From Mayamaea pseudoterrestris (Eukaryota; Bacillariophyta; Bacillariophyceae; Sellaphorales; Sellaphoraceae): a stretch of 64,000 nucleotides of DNA. The position numbers were made by a program, and so were the translations under genes. This document shows, piece by piece, positions 9,336 through 20,150 of this stretch. The notes below the pieces were generated by a model, which made no database searches, was not told the origin of the DNA, and was given only the letters and a program-made list of their open reading frames with translations. The stretch's first letter is position 1. Each line of letters opens with the position of its first letter. The DNA lies in assembly GCA_027923505.1 (NCBI GenBank), contig BROI01000016.1:1-64000 (forward strand), read 5' to 3'.

Positions 9336-12300
9336 TTAGAGCGGGCAGATTTCCACTTGACCGGACAAGTACTTTCGGTCGTCGGTGCCCAAGGGAAAGA
9401 CTTCATAGACAGGACCCCAGTTACTTCTTACAGTGTTGCTACTGTTGAATGTAAAGGTATTCGACGATTGAGGTCCTGACGTAAGGGGGTACGTGTCGGG
9501 GTCACGCGCGAACTTGGCGACGTCGTCTGCCAGGCATACTCCGGTGTCCAAGTGGTCGCCAGAATCGTTACCGATGCATTCGCCAGCATAGAAATTGAAT
9601 TCAAACGTATAGGCGTCACTCGAGTAAGGGGCAAGAAGTGTGACACTGAAAGAGCTTGGGGTGATTGTAGCTGTTCCAATTTTTGTGCCTCCCTCGCAGT
9701 TCTCGGCTTCGATAAAGACTTCGCAGTCATCAACGACTCCATCGACGGAGCTATATTCAATGTTCCAACCCCAAGGCTCTTGCCCATCTACACCAGCAAT
9801 GCAGTTGAATGATGAATCTAGGAAGCACGTCGATCTGTCTGCACATTTAACGTATGCATCCATGCATGGACTCGGAGTTGAACTTGTTGGGACACCAACG
9901 ACGTCGTCATTAATCGCGGCCAATTTGGTTGGAACAAGCGTAGTGAGAGGGAGGGCAGAGGTGGGACTTGCCGTTAAGTCGCCGTCACCATCGCCGCCAA
10001 ATGGGGGGTTAGCCGTACTAACTGTAGTGGGTGTTGTTGTAGCCGGGCTAACGGTAGTAGCCGGAATTTCTGTGTGCTGTGACGGTGGGCAGTCATCCGT
10101 GAGAGGATCACTAGAGGGCACTGGTGTTTCCTCAGTAACAAGCAGCGTCGTTGGAACCTCTGTGGGTGCCGCAACAGCGACTGGCGCTTTTGACACTGGA
10201 GAAGCGGACACGGGCGCTGCTGAAACTGGAGCAGCAGAGGCAGGCGCTGCAGAAATTGGAGCCTTAGACACAGGCGCCGCTGAAACTGGGGCGGCTGAAA
10301 CTGGAGCCGCGGATACAGGCGCTGCTGAAGCTGGGGCGGCTGAAACTGGAGCCGCAGAGGCAGGCGCTGCTGAAACTGGAGCCGCGGATACAGGCGCTGC
10401 TGAAGCTGGGGCGGCTGAAACTGGAGCCGCAGAGGCAGGCGCTGCTGAAACTGGGGCGGCTGAAACTGGAGCTGCTGAGACTGGATCGATTGAGACGGGC
10501 GCCAAAGACACAGGCGCAGCCGATACTGGAGAGGCAGTAACTGGTGCAGAGGTTGGCTTGACAGTCTCTGGGACATTGTACATTGTCGGTGTGGCGGTAA
10601 CTTCCGGAGTGGTTGGAAGTGGAGCGGGTGCTATCGTTGGCGTAGAAGTTGCATCAGGGACTGGTTTTGATGACGGTTCAGGGGTTCCCTGCTCAATGAA
10701 AAACGGAGTCGGAGCCGGTGTGGTGGGGCAGACGCAGACGCATTCTGATGGTGCTTCGACGGGAGCCGCGGCTGGTGCTGCGACGATTTGATTGACCGGT
10801 GACCGAGTGACTGCTCCAAGTGAGGCCGACGGTGCAGAAGTCATGGCCAATGAAGGCTTGGCCGTTGGACGAGAGGTAGTTGATGGTGTTGGAAGCGGCG
10901 TTGCACGACCAGTTGGAGCGCCGGTGCGTGGACGCATGGTGCGACGTGGTGTTGAAGGCGAAGTTGTCGGAGTTCCAGTTGGGACGGCTACAGGTGCATT
11001 CATGGGTGCAATCACTGTCGCCGGATTTGGGACCACCAATGATGTCGGTTCTGCTCCTCCTTGCTCAGCAAGGGGTGCTGTTGTTGGCTGTTGCGGCGTG
11101 TATGCGCAAATCTGAGCATGACCCGAAAGATAAAGTGGCGTGTGCGTGTCAAGTGGAAAAGTTTCATACTTGGTGGTCGCAGATGCCCATGCAGCGGTAG
11201 TATAGGTTTCCTGGTTGTTAAAGTCGTACAACCATCGGTTCGTGGCGGACTTGATGTCTAGCGGTGTTGAGACAGGGTAGTTGTAAATATCATACGGTGC
11301 ATATTGATAGCTTCCGCACTCCATGTCATTCAACCATGAGCCTCCGTTGTCATTCATGACACACTCGCCAGCATACAATTGGAATCCCATGCTGGCATAC
11401 CCCTTTTTAATGTACCAAGTCACAGTGTCGCTGTCAATGGTGGCAGTTCCAAGCAACTCTCCTTCGTCCATGGTACAGCTAGTTGCGCCGCCCCAAACCT
11501 CACATTCCAAGGGACCGCTTGCGCCAAAATCGTAGTCTGTCAAATTAATGACCCATCCACTGGCAGCATCCGGTGCCATGACACCGGGGTAGCTGTCAAA
11601 ACAAGTCGACATGGCAGCACCACAGTAGATCCAAGAGTAGGAGCAAGTTTCTTCCGACACGCTCGACGAAGGTGTTTCCGCTGGTGCCAGCGTCTGCGGA
11701 GTCATGAATGACGTTGGGAGCTCCGGCGACAATCCGGTCGGCGTTTGTGCTTGGGCACCGGTCTGCGGAACCAGCAACGATGTGGGTAGATCGGTAGACG
11801 CTGTCGGCGAGACTGCTGGTGCAAGTGTCTGTGGTACCAGTTTTGCTGTTGGTAACTTGGTGGGAGACAATGTCGCAGGTACGCCTGTCGGAACAGTCGT
11901 TGGCTTTGGTGTTGGTCCTTCCGAAGGAACGTTTGTCGGTGAAACAGTCTGCGGCACAATGTTCAAGGTGGGTTCCAACGGAATGAACGGAAGTGTATAC
12001 TCTGGAGTCGGAACGGGGGATGGCCGAGGCGTGGCGCTGGCACTGGTGGGCTGTTCCGTAGGAGCTGGCGTTGACCCGCTCGTTGGCAGTGAAGTCGGTC
12101 TTGGGGATGGAAGTGGAGTCACGCGAGCCGTTTTTGGTGCTTTCGATGGCGACGCGGCCAAAGCCTGTGTAGGTGCTGCGGTAGGCAATGGTGTGGGTCT
12201 TGGGGAAGGAAGTGGGGTTGGGCGAGCCGTTTTTGGGGCTTTGGACGGACGCGTGGTGGTAGCCTGTGTAGGTAAGTTCGTCGGCAAGGGCGTCGGAGGT

Positions 12301-13230
12301 AACGTTGGAATAAGAGTCGGGCTGTTAGTCTTTGGTGCTTTGGTCGGTGATGAGGTCGAAACCGGATTGGGGCGATCAGACTTTGGTGCCTTTGTTTCCT
12401 TTGGGGCTGGCGTGATTTGTGGCTGAATGTTTTCAACCCGAGTGGGCCCTGGCGTCGGTTCAGGACCTCCGAGCTGCAGGAAAAGGAGAAATTAATCAGT
12501 AAAGGATATCTCATTGATTTAAAGAAGCGCGTCAATATATACATACCGTTGCAAACGGCGCTTCCGTCTCATCATTCGGCAAGAGAGGCTGCTGCGTGTC
12601 AATGTCACCAACGGTAGGCTGTTCGGAAGGCATCGAGGACGGTTTCGCGGATGGTCGCTTTGACGGTCTCGAGGAAGGTCTAGCGGATGGAGCTGGAAAC
12701 ACGGTGATGGATGGCTGCTGCGTGTCAAGCGTTGGAGTTTCGACGGGTGACGTAGTAGGAGCATCGGTTGGCGATGGAACATTGGCTTGTGTCGGTGAAT
12801 TAGTTGACGGCGACGGAGCATTGTTAGCTGATGGCTGTTCATTATCGTCAGGCGTGGGAGCTCGGACGGGTGATGGTGCGCTCGCTGACCCCGAATTTGA
12901 CGCCGACCCTGAGATTGTATGAACGCTCACTTTTTGAGCCGAGCCGCCAGAGTTTGATCCGGACTGCGCCGCCCTTCGCCTACGCTGGTACTCTTTGATT
13001 TGCTGCAATCTGCTGCGATCCAAGGACTTGCGAGTGCTGCCTCGAACGTTGCTTGCTTGACTATTAGTCTCAACGTTCCATGCGCTGGCTGCTTCGTTGC
13101 TTCGTCCGTACTTTTCACGCACTTGTCGCCACTTTGGAATCGACTTGTCTTCGTCTGTGGCTGCTGCCTGCGTTACTGCAGCACCAGCTGCGCACATGGC
13201 AAGGACAGCTAGTAAATGTAGCTTCATCAT
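9336..13230 (-). CDS. Secreted PT/SAP-repeat protein with two Cys-rich domains (paralog 1)
   Basis: Two exons (13230-12547 and 12473-9336, 73-nt intron) give 1273 residues. A signal peptide (MKLHLLAVLAMCAAGAAVTQA) is followed by a conserved head with IPKWRQVREKYG and LDRSRLQQIKEYQRRRR, then long Pro/Thr repeats. A Cys-rich globular domain spans about 503-686 ([36 protein letters not shown]). Another Pro-rich block with SAPVSAAP repeats follows, then a divergent second copy of the domain (about 1095-1273) with STCFLD, FYAGECIGNDSGDHL, KYLSGQVEICPL. Such PT-rich proteins are typical cell-surface or wall/adhesion proteins in diatoms; O-glycosylation of Pro/Thr tracts is likely. The function of the Cys domain is unknown to me. 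It is a tandem paralog of the gene at 14206-18579. Confidence 0.85.
10306..10455 (-). repeat. 75-bp tandem repeat inside the SAP-repeat region
   Basis: The 75-bp unit starting GCCGCGGATACAGGCGCTGC at 10306 recurs at 10381, essentially base for base. It encodes 25 residues of alternating [10 protein letters not shown]. The wider block, about 10190-10530, is built from degenerate 15-bp steps. Confidence 0.8.
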
Positions 13231-14205
13231 AATCAAGTATATGTTATCTGCAATACAAATTAAAAGAAAATGATAATAGATGTGAGATTTTTTAACAGCC
13301 TGCCTTGATGATCGATCATTGATCATCGATCATCTCTGAACGAAGTCAACCAGTCGTCGAGCTCGTACAGTCGACCTTTCGATGCGCTCAATCGATCCTA
13401 CCTTAAATCACTCTTCGCTATATACTAGGAATAAAGGAATTGGGTGCAACAAAAGAGTCGATTGATGGATTTTGTGTTGGTGCGAGACGAGTTGCGACCC
13501 CGCACACACAATTTGAAACGTAACGGACCCACCAAAGCACGCCGGCCGAGGCTGCACGATCATAAACTTAGGGCAAGTTGTGCTCGACTTTTTCCGTTGT
13601 AATTCAAATCAGGTTGCGTGTTCCAAATTTGAGCCAATGGAAACGCTGCAGTTTCATTACAGGAGTCGGAACGGTACTCCTCGACGCTTCACAAGTTCTT
13701 TCTTCTTTCTCCAACTGTCAATAATCTGTTATCTTGTACCATGTCAACTGGTAATTTCATAAAGAAGCCAAATGAATACGATCAAATACGTTTGTTGATC
13801 CTTTTACAAACGGCGAGGCGATTGCAAAGCTATCGTCCGTCGTCCTGTCGTCCAGCGTCAATCGTCAATCGTCGGTCAGGCAGATGCATGACAAGTAACA
13901 AAATCCACAGCGTCAATAGACACTTTGCTATACCGGAAGTCCAAGAAACTTTGGAAAGCTTATGCGTCTACTGGTACACGGTTATTGCATACAGTACAAC
14001 TTACCACATTCTTTAAGCACCAAGGATCTTTAATTGGCAAACGAACAAACTGTGTCGAATACCGTACAACTACTCATTAGTGTGCTAAAGAGATGTAGAA
14101 GTAACTGATATTCAAGTTCTAAATATATGCACTGTCCAAGACTCTATTTTCGACGCAGTTTCACATGTTGATTGTCAAGTTCGTGTGGGGCTTGATAGAT
14201 TTCCT
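13231..14205. other. Intergenic region between the two PT-repeat genes
   Basis: About 975 bp without a convincing gene. It contains the GATC-rich hairpin at 13308-13335 and an A/T-rich stretch toward 14100 that should hold the 3' end of the upstream paralog. Short open frames at 13580-13762 and 13741-14016 show no domain or codon pattern that I recognise. Confidence 0.5.
13308..13335. promoter_or_regulatory. GATC-rich hairpin/operator-like dyad upstream of PT-repeat paralog 1
   Basis: GATGATCGAT (13308-13317) and its perfect complement ATCGATCATC (13326-13335) flank an 8-nt loop that itself contains TGATC. The dyad lies about 80 bp upstream of the start at 13230. A protein-binding site is possible; the role is inferred. 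Confidence 0.35.
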
Positions 14206-17200
14206 TTACACGTCCGCGGAAGCTGAGAAATATGTAGGATCTAAGTTTGGATCGCCAAGCGGATCCAAAGCAAACGTTGGAGCTAGAGTTGGTGCAGCCG
14301 TGACAGGTGCAGCAGATACAGGCGCTGCAGTGGCCGGCGCACCAGTAACCGGTACACTTGTAACTGGGGTGGCTGTTGGCTCTTCTGTCAACTCTGGATC
14401 GCCAAGAGGAACAAGTGCTAGTGTCGGAGCTTGAGTAGGTGTAGCCGTGACTGGAGCGATCGAATCGATTGCTGCCATGGTCGGTGCTTCCGTCATAGGG
14501 ACACTTGTTACTGGAGCAGATGAAATAGGTGCGGCTGAGATAGGCGACGCAGGAGCTGTTGTGACAGATACTGGTGCCGCAGAAGGAGCGTTCGAAATTG
14601 GAGCAACAGAGGGACTAGCAGACGCAGGGGCGCTTGAAATCGGTGACGCACTCACTGGGCTGGTGGAAGCAGGGACGAATGTCTCCCCAGCAGTCGGAGT
14701 TGAAGTTTCTTCTTCACCTCCTTGCCCTCCAAAAGGAGCTGCAGTGCTTGGGCTTTCCGTCAACATTTCTGAAGGAGGACAGTCCTCAACAGCAGTTGGA
14801 ACAGGTGTCGCTTCAGGAACTAGTGACATCGTTGGTGCTGCTGTGACTGGCGAACCAGAAACTGGTGCAGATGAAACCGGGGCGACAGAAACTGGTGCGG
14901 AAGAAGCAGGGGCAGCCGAGACTGGAGATGCCGAAAGAGGAAGCGTTGGCGCTGGAGTGTCTTCTTCATTTCCTTGGCCACCAAAAGGTGCTTGGCTACT
15001 TGGACTATCCGTCATCATTTCTGAAGGTGGGCAATCCTCGTGAACTGGCATTACGGAAGGCGCTGGAGTCGCCTCTGGGACTAGGGGCAACGTCGGAGAA
15101 GCAGAAACTGGAGCCACCGACACTGGCGCAGCCGAAACAGGTGCAAGTGACACTGGCGATGATGTAGGCTTGGTAGTTTCTACTGCGTTCGGAAGTGATG
15201 GCGCAGAAGTGACTGGTGCAGACGACACAGGCGAGGCACTAATCGGAGCTGCTGACACTGGTGCAACACTGACTGGAGCGGCTGACACTGGTGCAACACT
15301 AACTGGCGCACCTGATACTGGTGCGGCTGAGACAGGCGAGGCACTGACTGGTGCGGCTGACACTGGTGCAGCACTGACCGGAGCGGCTGATACAGGCGAG
15401 GCACTGACTGGTGCGGCTGACACTGGTGCAGCACTGACCGGAGCGGCTGACACTGGAGCAGATGACACAGGTGCTGCCGAGACGGGAGCAGAAGATGCTG
15501 GTGCGACTGAAACTGGTGCTGCTGATACAGGCGACTTGGTTGGCTCAGGACTGCCCTGTTCGATGAAGGAAGGTGTTGGAGAAGTCGTTGGGCACACGCA
15601 GACGCATTCCGAAGGAGCAGCTGTAGTCTCAACGGGTGCCGGCGATGGGGCTTGCGTGGTGATTGGTAGCGTTGGTGCTGCAGTCATTGCAAGAGTCGGC
15701 TTGGCCGTTGGACGCGGCGACGGCTGAGGTGTTGGACGTGGAGTTGGTCTGCCAGAAGGCATGAAGGTAGGCTCGCTGGTTGGACTCTCAGTTGTCGGTC
15801 TCCTTGTGCGAGGAGCCTTGGTAGGCGAAGAAGTGGGCCGTCCAGTTGGTGAAACAGTCGTGGGTGCCTTTGTTGGAGATGTGGACGGTGCCTTGGTAGG
15901 AGATGCGCTTGGTCCTTCGGATGCCGTGACAGTCGGTGAAGCAGTCGGAGACGCAGTCGTTGGTGCCTTGGTTGGACTGGTAGTTGGAGCCGGCGTCGGG
16001 GAAACACTGGGTCCCTTGGAAGCTGTGACGGTTGGTGAAGCTGTAGGGCTTGCTGTCACTGGCGCCTTGCTTGGAGCCGCTGTTGGCGCCGATGTTGGCG
16101 CCTTGCTGAAAGGAGCTGCCGTTGGCAAAGGAGTTGGTTCGGCTCCACCCTGTTCCTCAAATGGAGCAGCACTTGGAGTCTCAGCAGCATACGCACAAAT
16201 CTCGGCTTGTCCGGATAGGTACAACGGCGTGTGCGAATCCAAAGGAAAGGTATCGTATTTTTGTGTTCCGAACGTCCAGGCGACAGATGTGTACTCGTCC
16301 TGATTGGTAGAGCTGAAGGACCAACGGTCAGTGCCGTCAATGATTGGCATCGTCGATGAAACAGGGTAGTTGAATACGTCATATGGGGCATATTGGTAGC
16401 TTCCGCATTCCATGTCGTTCATCCACGAACCGCCGTTGTCATTCATGACACACTCGCCAGCGTAAAGTTGGAACCCTGTGCTGGCGTAGCCCTTCTTGAT
16501 GTACCAGTTGACCGAGTCAGTATCAATAGTTGCAACACCAAGCAACTCTCCATTGGCCGTGTCGCAACTTGTTGCTCCTCCCCAAATTTCGCATTCCAGT
16601 GGTCCTTCGGCTGCGAAGTCATAGTCAGTCATGTTTATGACCCAACCGCTAGCCTCCTCAGGAGCTTTGATTCCTGGGTAAGTGTCAAAGCATGTTGACG
16701 TTTCAGCACCGCAGTAGATCCAGGAGTAGTAGCAAGGGCCCTCTGGCTTTTCATGGGCGCAATCAGTTGGCGCAGGCGTCTGTGGGATCTGAAGCGCCGT
16801 AGGAATACCGGTTGGTGATGCAGTAGGCGACACAGATGGAGATCCAGTGGGCGAATCCGTCTGTGGCACCTGAAGTGCCGTCGGGACGCCAGTTGGAGAT
16901 GCGGTGGGAACGCCAGTAGGAGATGCGGTGGGGACGCCAGTTGGGGAATCGGTTGGTGATACTGTTGGGCCTCCCGTTGGTGCGCCGGTCGGTGAAGACG
17001 TTGGCGATCCCGTAGGGGAATTGGTCGGTGCACCGGTTGGGGCCGCCGTCGACGAACCAGTCGGAGCAGGCGTCCCTTCTGGAACAAATGGCAAGGTTGG
17101 CAAATCTGTTGGAGAAGCAGTGGGTCCATCGGTGGGATTGCCAGTTGGTGATGCAGTCGGTCCACCAGTAGGTAAGCCAGTTGGGGCGCTCGTTGGAGCC

Positions 17201-18579
17201 GCCGACGGACGTGAAGAAACTGGTTTCATGGTCTTTGGTGGCTTGGTAGGACTTGAAGTCGGCGAAGCAGTAGGAGATCCAGTTGGTGACTTGGTAGGAG
17301 AATCAGTTGGACTGCCCGTTGGCTTGGATGTAGTTACTTTATCTGTCGGACGAGGCGTGCGGACAGGAGCAGCCGATGGACTTCCAGTGGGCCTGCCCGT
17401 GACTGGAGCCTTGGTAGGTTTGTCAGTTGGGGATGCAGTCGGTCGGCCAGTAGGGCGCTCTGTTTCCGGAATTTGAAGAAGCGTGGGAAGGCCAGTCGGT
17501 GAACCAGTCGGCATCGGAGTTGGAGACGCAGTTGGTGCATTTGTTGGAGCTGGACTAGGCTTGCCAGTGGGAGCAGGCGTCGGCACAACAGTTGGCTCAT
17601 TCGTCGGCTCGGGTGATCCAAGAGGAACGAATGGAAAAGTAGGCAACGTGGTTGGCGCCGGCGTTGGAAGTGGAGTCGGGCGAGGCGTTGGCTGAGCAGA
17701 CTGGGGCGCTGGGGTTGGCTGCGGCGTCACTGGAGCTGGAGTTGGTCCATTCGTCGGACGAGGAGTGGGGACAGGTGTCGGCCTGGGGGTCGGATTTGGA
17801 GTTGGTCCATTCGTCGGAAGGGGTGTTGGGGCAGGCGTCGGCTGAGGAGTAGGATTGAGTGTGGGACCATTCGTCGGGACGGGCGTTGGAGCAGGCGTCG
17901 GAGCTGGCGTAGGTGCTGGAGTGGCAATTTTGACTGGAACAGTCGGCTCGAGAGTTGGTTCAGGGCTTCCGAGCTAAATAGACGGAAAGAAGTAACGGTG
18001 AGCAAATGGTTCTGAAAAACGATTATGCAGCCCAATCAATAGAATCAATCTTACCGACTCAAACGGAGCTTCCGTGCAATCCTCAGGCTGAACTGGCTGA
18101 CCGGCAGGCGGCCAAGTGTAAGTAGGCGACTGGACCGGTGGACGGTTCTCCACGGACGCAGATCCTGAGCCCGACCAATACGCGGCGTTTACGTCAGTCG
18201 ACGACGATCCTGAATACCCTGCCGTTCGACGCTTGTTTTGCTGCAAGTGACTGCGGTCCAATCGACGAGTATTACCGCGAAAGCGACTGCTCGAGTCGGT
18301 CGTTCCGCCGGCTGCAGTGAACTGCGTGCAGTCGGATCGCTCCTGAATATCAGTTTCGGGCGATCGGTCTTGCGTCGTCGTCGTCGTCGATGTATCAGTT
18401 TCGCCAGCTCCGTAAATGGCTCGCGCCTGCCGCCACTTTGGAATGTGCTCCTTGGAAGCCGCAGCTTCGTACTTGCGGAGGGGCTTGTCGCTGGACGCTT
18501 CCGTCTTTTTGCCAAAGAGTGAGGCATTGGAAGTGCCGGCGCACAAGGCGAAAATGAACAAGTGATGCAGTTTCAACAT
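14206..18579 (-). CDS. Secreted PT/SAP-repeat protein with one Cys-rich domain (paralog 2)
   Basis: Two exons (18579-18055 and 17973-14206, 81-nt intron) give 1430 residues. The signal peptide [20 protein letters not shown] and the head with [12 protein letters not shown] and [12 protein letters not shown] match paralog 1, and the intron sits at the same place, before LG(S/G)PEPT. Pro/Thr repeats (GxPTxxPT) occupy about 190-580. The Cys-rich domain lies at about 588-771 ([33 protein letters not shown]) and is very close to that of paralog 1. The rest is PT and [10 protein letters not shown] repeats with four PFGGQG/CPPSEM spacers. It ends in [12 protein letters not shown] and lacks the C-terminal second Cys domain present in paralog 1. 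Cell-surface or extracellular role inferred. Confidence 0.85.
15345..15460 (-). repeat. 60-bp tandem repeat in the SAP-repeat region of paralog 2
   Basis: The segments starting at 15361 and 15421 (CACTGGTGCAGCACTGACCG) repeat with a 60-bp period. The surrounding block, about 15190-15540, consists of degenerate 15- and 30-bp steps coding for SAAPVSA units, different in register from the 75-bp repeat of paralog 1. Confidence 0.7.
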
Positions 18580-20150
18580 GGTTTGCTTCTTTGCGATATT
18601 TCGATCAATATTTGGCTTTGGTTCTATTATGATAAAAGAGAAGGAGGACGAAGAGATGAGAAACGCTATCGGTCGTTGATGCTAGGAAATTGCTCCGTCG
18701 GCGTTTCCTCCTTCGTCTGATGCTGCCTTCCCTACAACGTACCGCTATTGTGTTTTTGCAAGTCGACTAATATTGAATAATCTCTGTTTCTTGTTGAGAA
18801 AGAGGTCGTCAATGGTCAACTCGGAGAGAGGGATGGAGCGATAGCAAAGGATCGATTTGAAAAAATGATGGTCGAAAGCACGTGATGCGCGGTCGGGTCA
18901 AAATGTAACGGCACGCGGGTCATGCTGACGCGGGTATCCGGTACATAGTGACAAGCTAAATATTTCGCTTTCTCGCCGTTGAGTTTTAAACTTCGTTGCA
19001 AGGTCGCAATCACCCAATCAGAAACGTTATATTTCAAATTGAGTCGTCTTGTGCGCCGTTACTCCAGTCGGGCTTGTTCCTTAGCATTCGGCTTGCGCGC
19101 ACAATTTCGCAAGGCGAGATCCAGCTTTTGGACAACGACCATGACCAACATGCCAACATGATGTTCCTTGCCGCTCTGCGGCGATAAACATTGCCTTACA
19201 GTGCATGAACGCTGGTCTTTTGATCACTTGAGAAAAGTAGTGACGGGCCTGTGACGTCGTTGTCAAACCGAGCAGCAGCTATCAATAAGGCGTTGCGTGT
19301 CGTCACTCGACCCCATTCACCAAGCAATAAGGACCAAGGACCGAGGATAAAGGGATTACAAGAAATGTATTCTCGCAGTCGACAATGGATAACTCCAAAC
19401 CAACAAGTCCTTGCTATGATGCGATTGGATGACTACTGAGATCGCAGCTTCAACAGCATGCATAGTAGGAACTGTTACGTCGACGCAGATGTCCGCTGTC
19501 AACTTTCCACCAACACGCTACCAGTATGTTGGACATGGACCGACAGCTGGCGTCAACGATACCGGTATGTAAGATTATTGTTCGTTTTAATGTAGCTGTC
19601 TATACTATCGCGTCAACATCGTCAATTTACGTTGTCATCACGCGCCATTACGGCAAGCCATTTTAGTACGAAGGGCTGCCGTAATATGTTACTCACTAAT
19701 GGTAGTCAGACGGATGTTGTTACTGTGAAAGCATTGTGCTATAGTGCATCTTACAATACAGTTATCGTATCTGACTTTGCACTCCTCTCCTCGTGTGCAT
19801 TGTACCCACGAATTGAAACATATTTAGGCGTTAGCATCTTTATTGACGTCATAGTAGTTCCACCACATGACAGGCGCGTCCATTACGTATTAACCATCAG
19901 CTGCCTTACAGTCCTTAAGGGCTCAACATGATTTATTTGTTAGGCTTATCAACGAAGAACTACACTGCAAGTTGCAAAATCTACATGGGGCGTCGGTACG
20001 GCACTGCTGTCGTTTTGTCGAGCGTTCTGATTGGATTCTTGAGAAAGTAAAATCGGCAAGTCAAGTTTATTGGTACCAGCCTTTCCCGCGGCAGGTGCTA
20101 CCACTTTTCGCAATTCGTCCACGTTTACCCACTCAAGAAAAACGAACTAG
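18580..20150. other. 1.5-kb intergenic region
   Basis: Divergent promoter space between PT-repeat paralog 2 (minus) and the sulfotransferase/glycosyltransferase gene (plus). Only short open frames without recognisable features are present (18979-19161, 19632-19931). It carries one exact TACCGGTA and a near match, CTACCAGTATG, about 40 bp before it. Confidence 0.5.
19560..19567. promoter_or_regulatory. TACCGGTA palindrome
   Basis: About 585 bp upstream of the start at 20151, followed directly by TGTAAG; the only exact copy in this long spacer. Confidence 0.3.

Noticed and set aside
10190-10530. CRISPR-like regular repeats
   Set aside because: The repeats are contiguous coding minisatellites with no unique spacers, in a eukaryotic gene.
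9640-12426. Long plus-strand frames opposite the PT-repeat genes (e.g. 9640-10791, 11704-12426, 15170-15727, 16904-17476)
   Set aside because: They are the reverse translation of Pro/Thr/Ala/Ser-rich repeats, giving Gly/Val/Thr/Ala-rich strings without a leader or domain. The minus-strand frames have signal peptides, introns and Cys domains.
14206-18579. Identification of the PT-repeat pair as GDPH-type diatom adhesive proteins
   Set aside because: No Gly-Asp-Pro-His motif was seen in either Cys domain, so the link rests only on repeat style.
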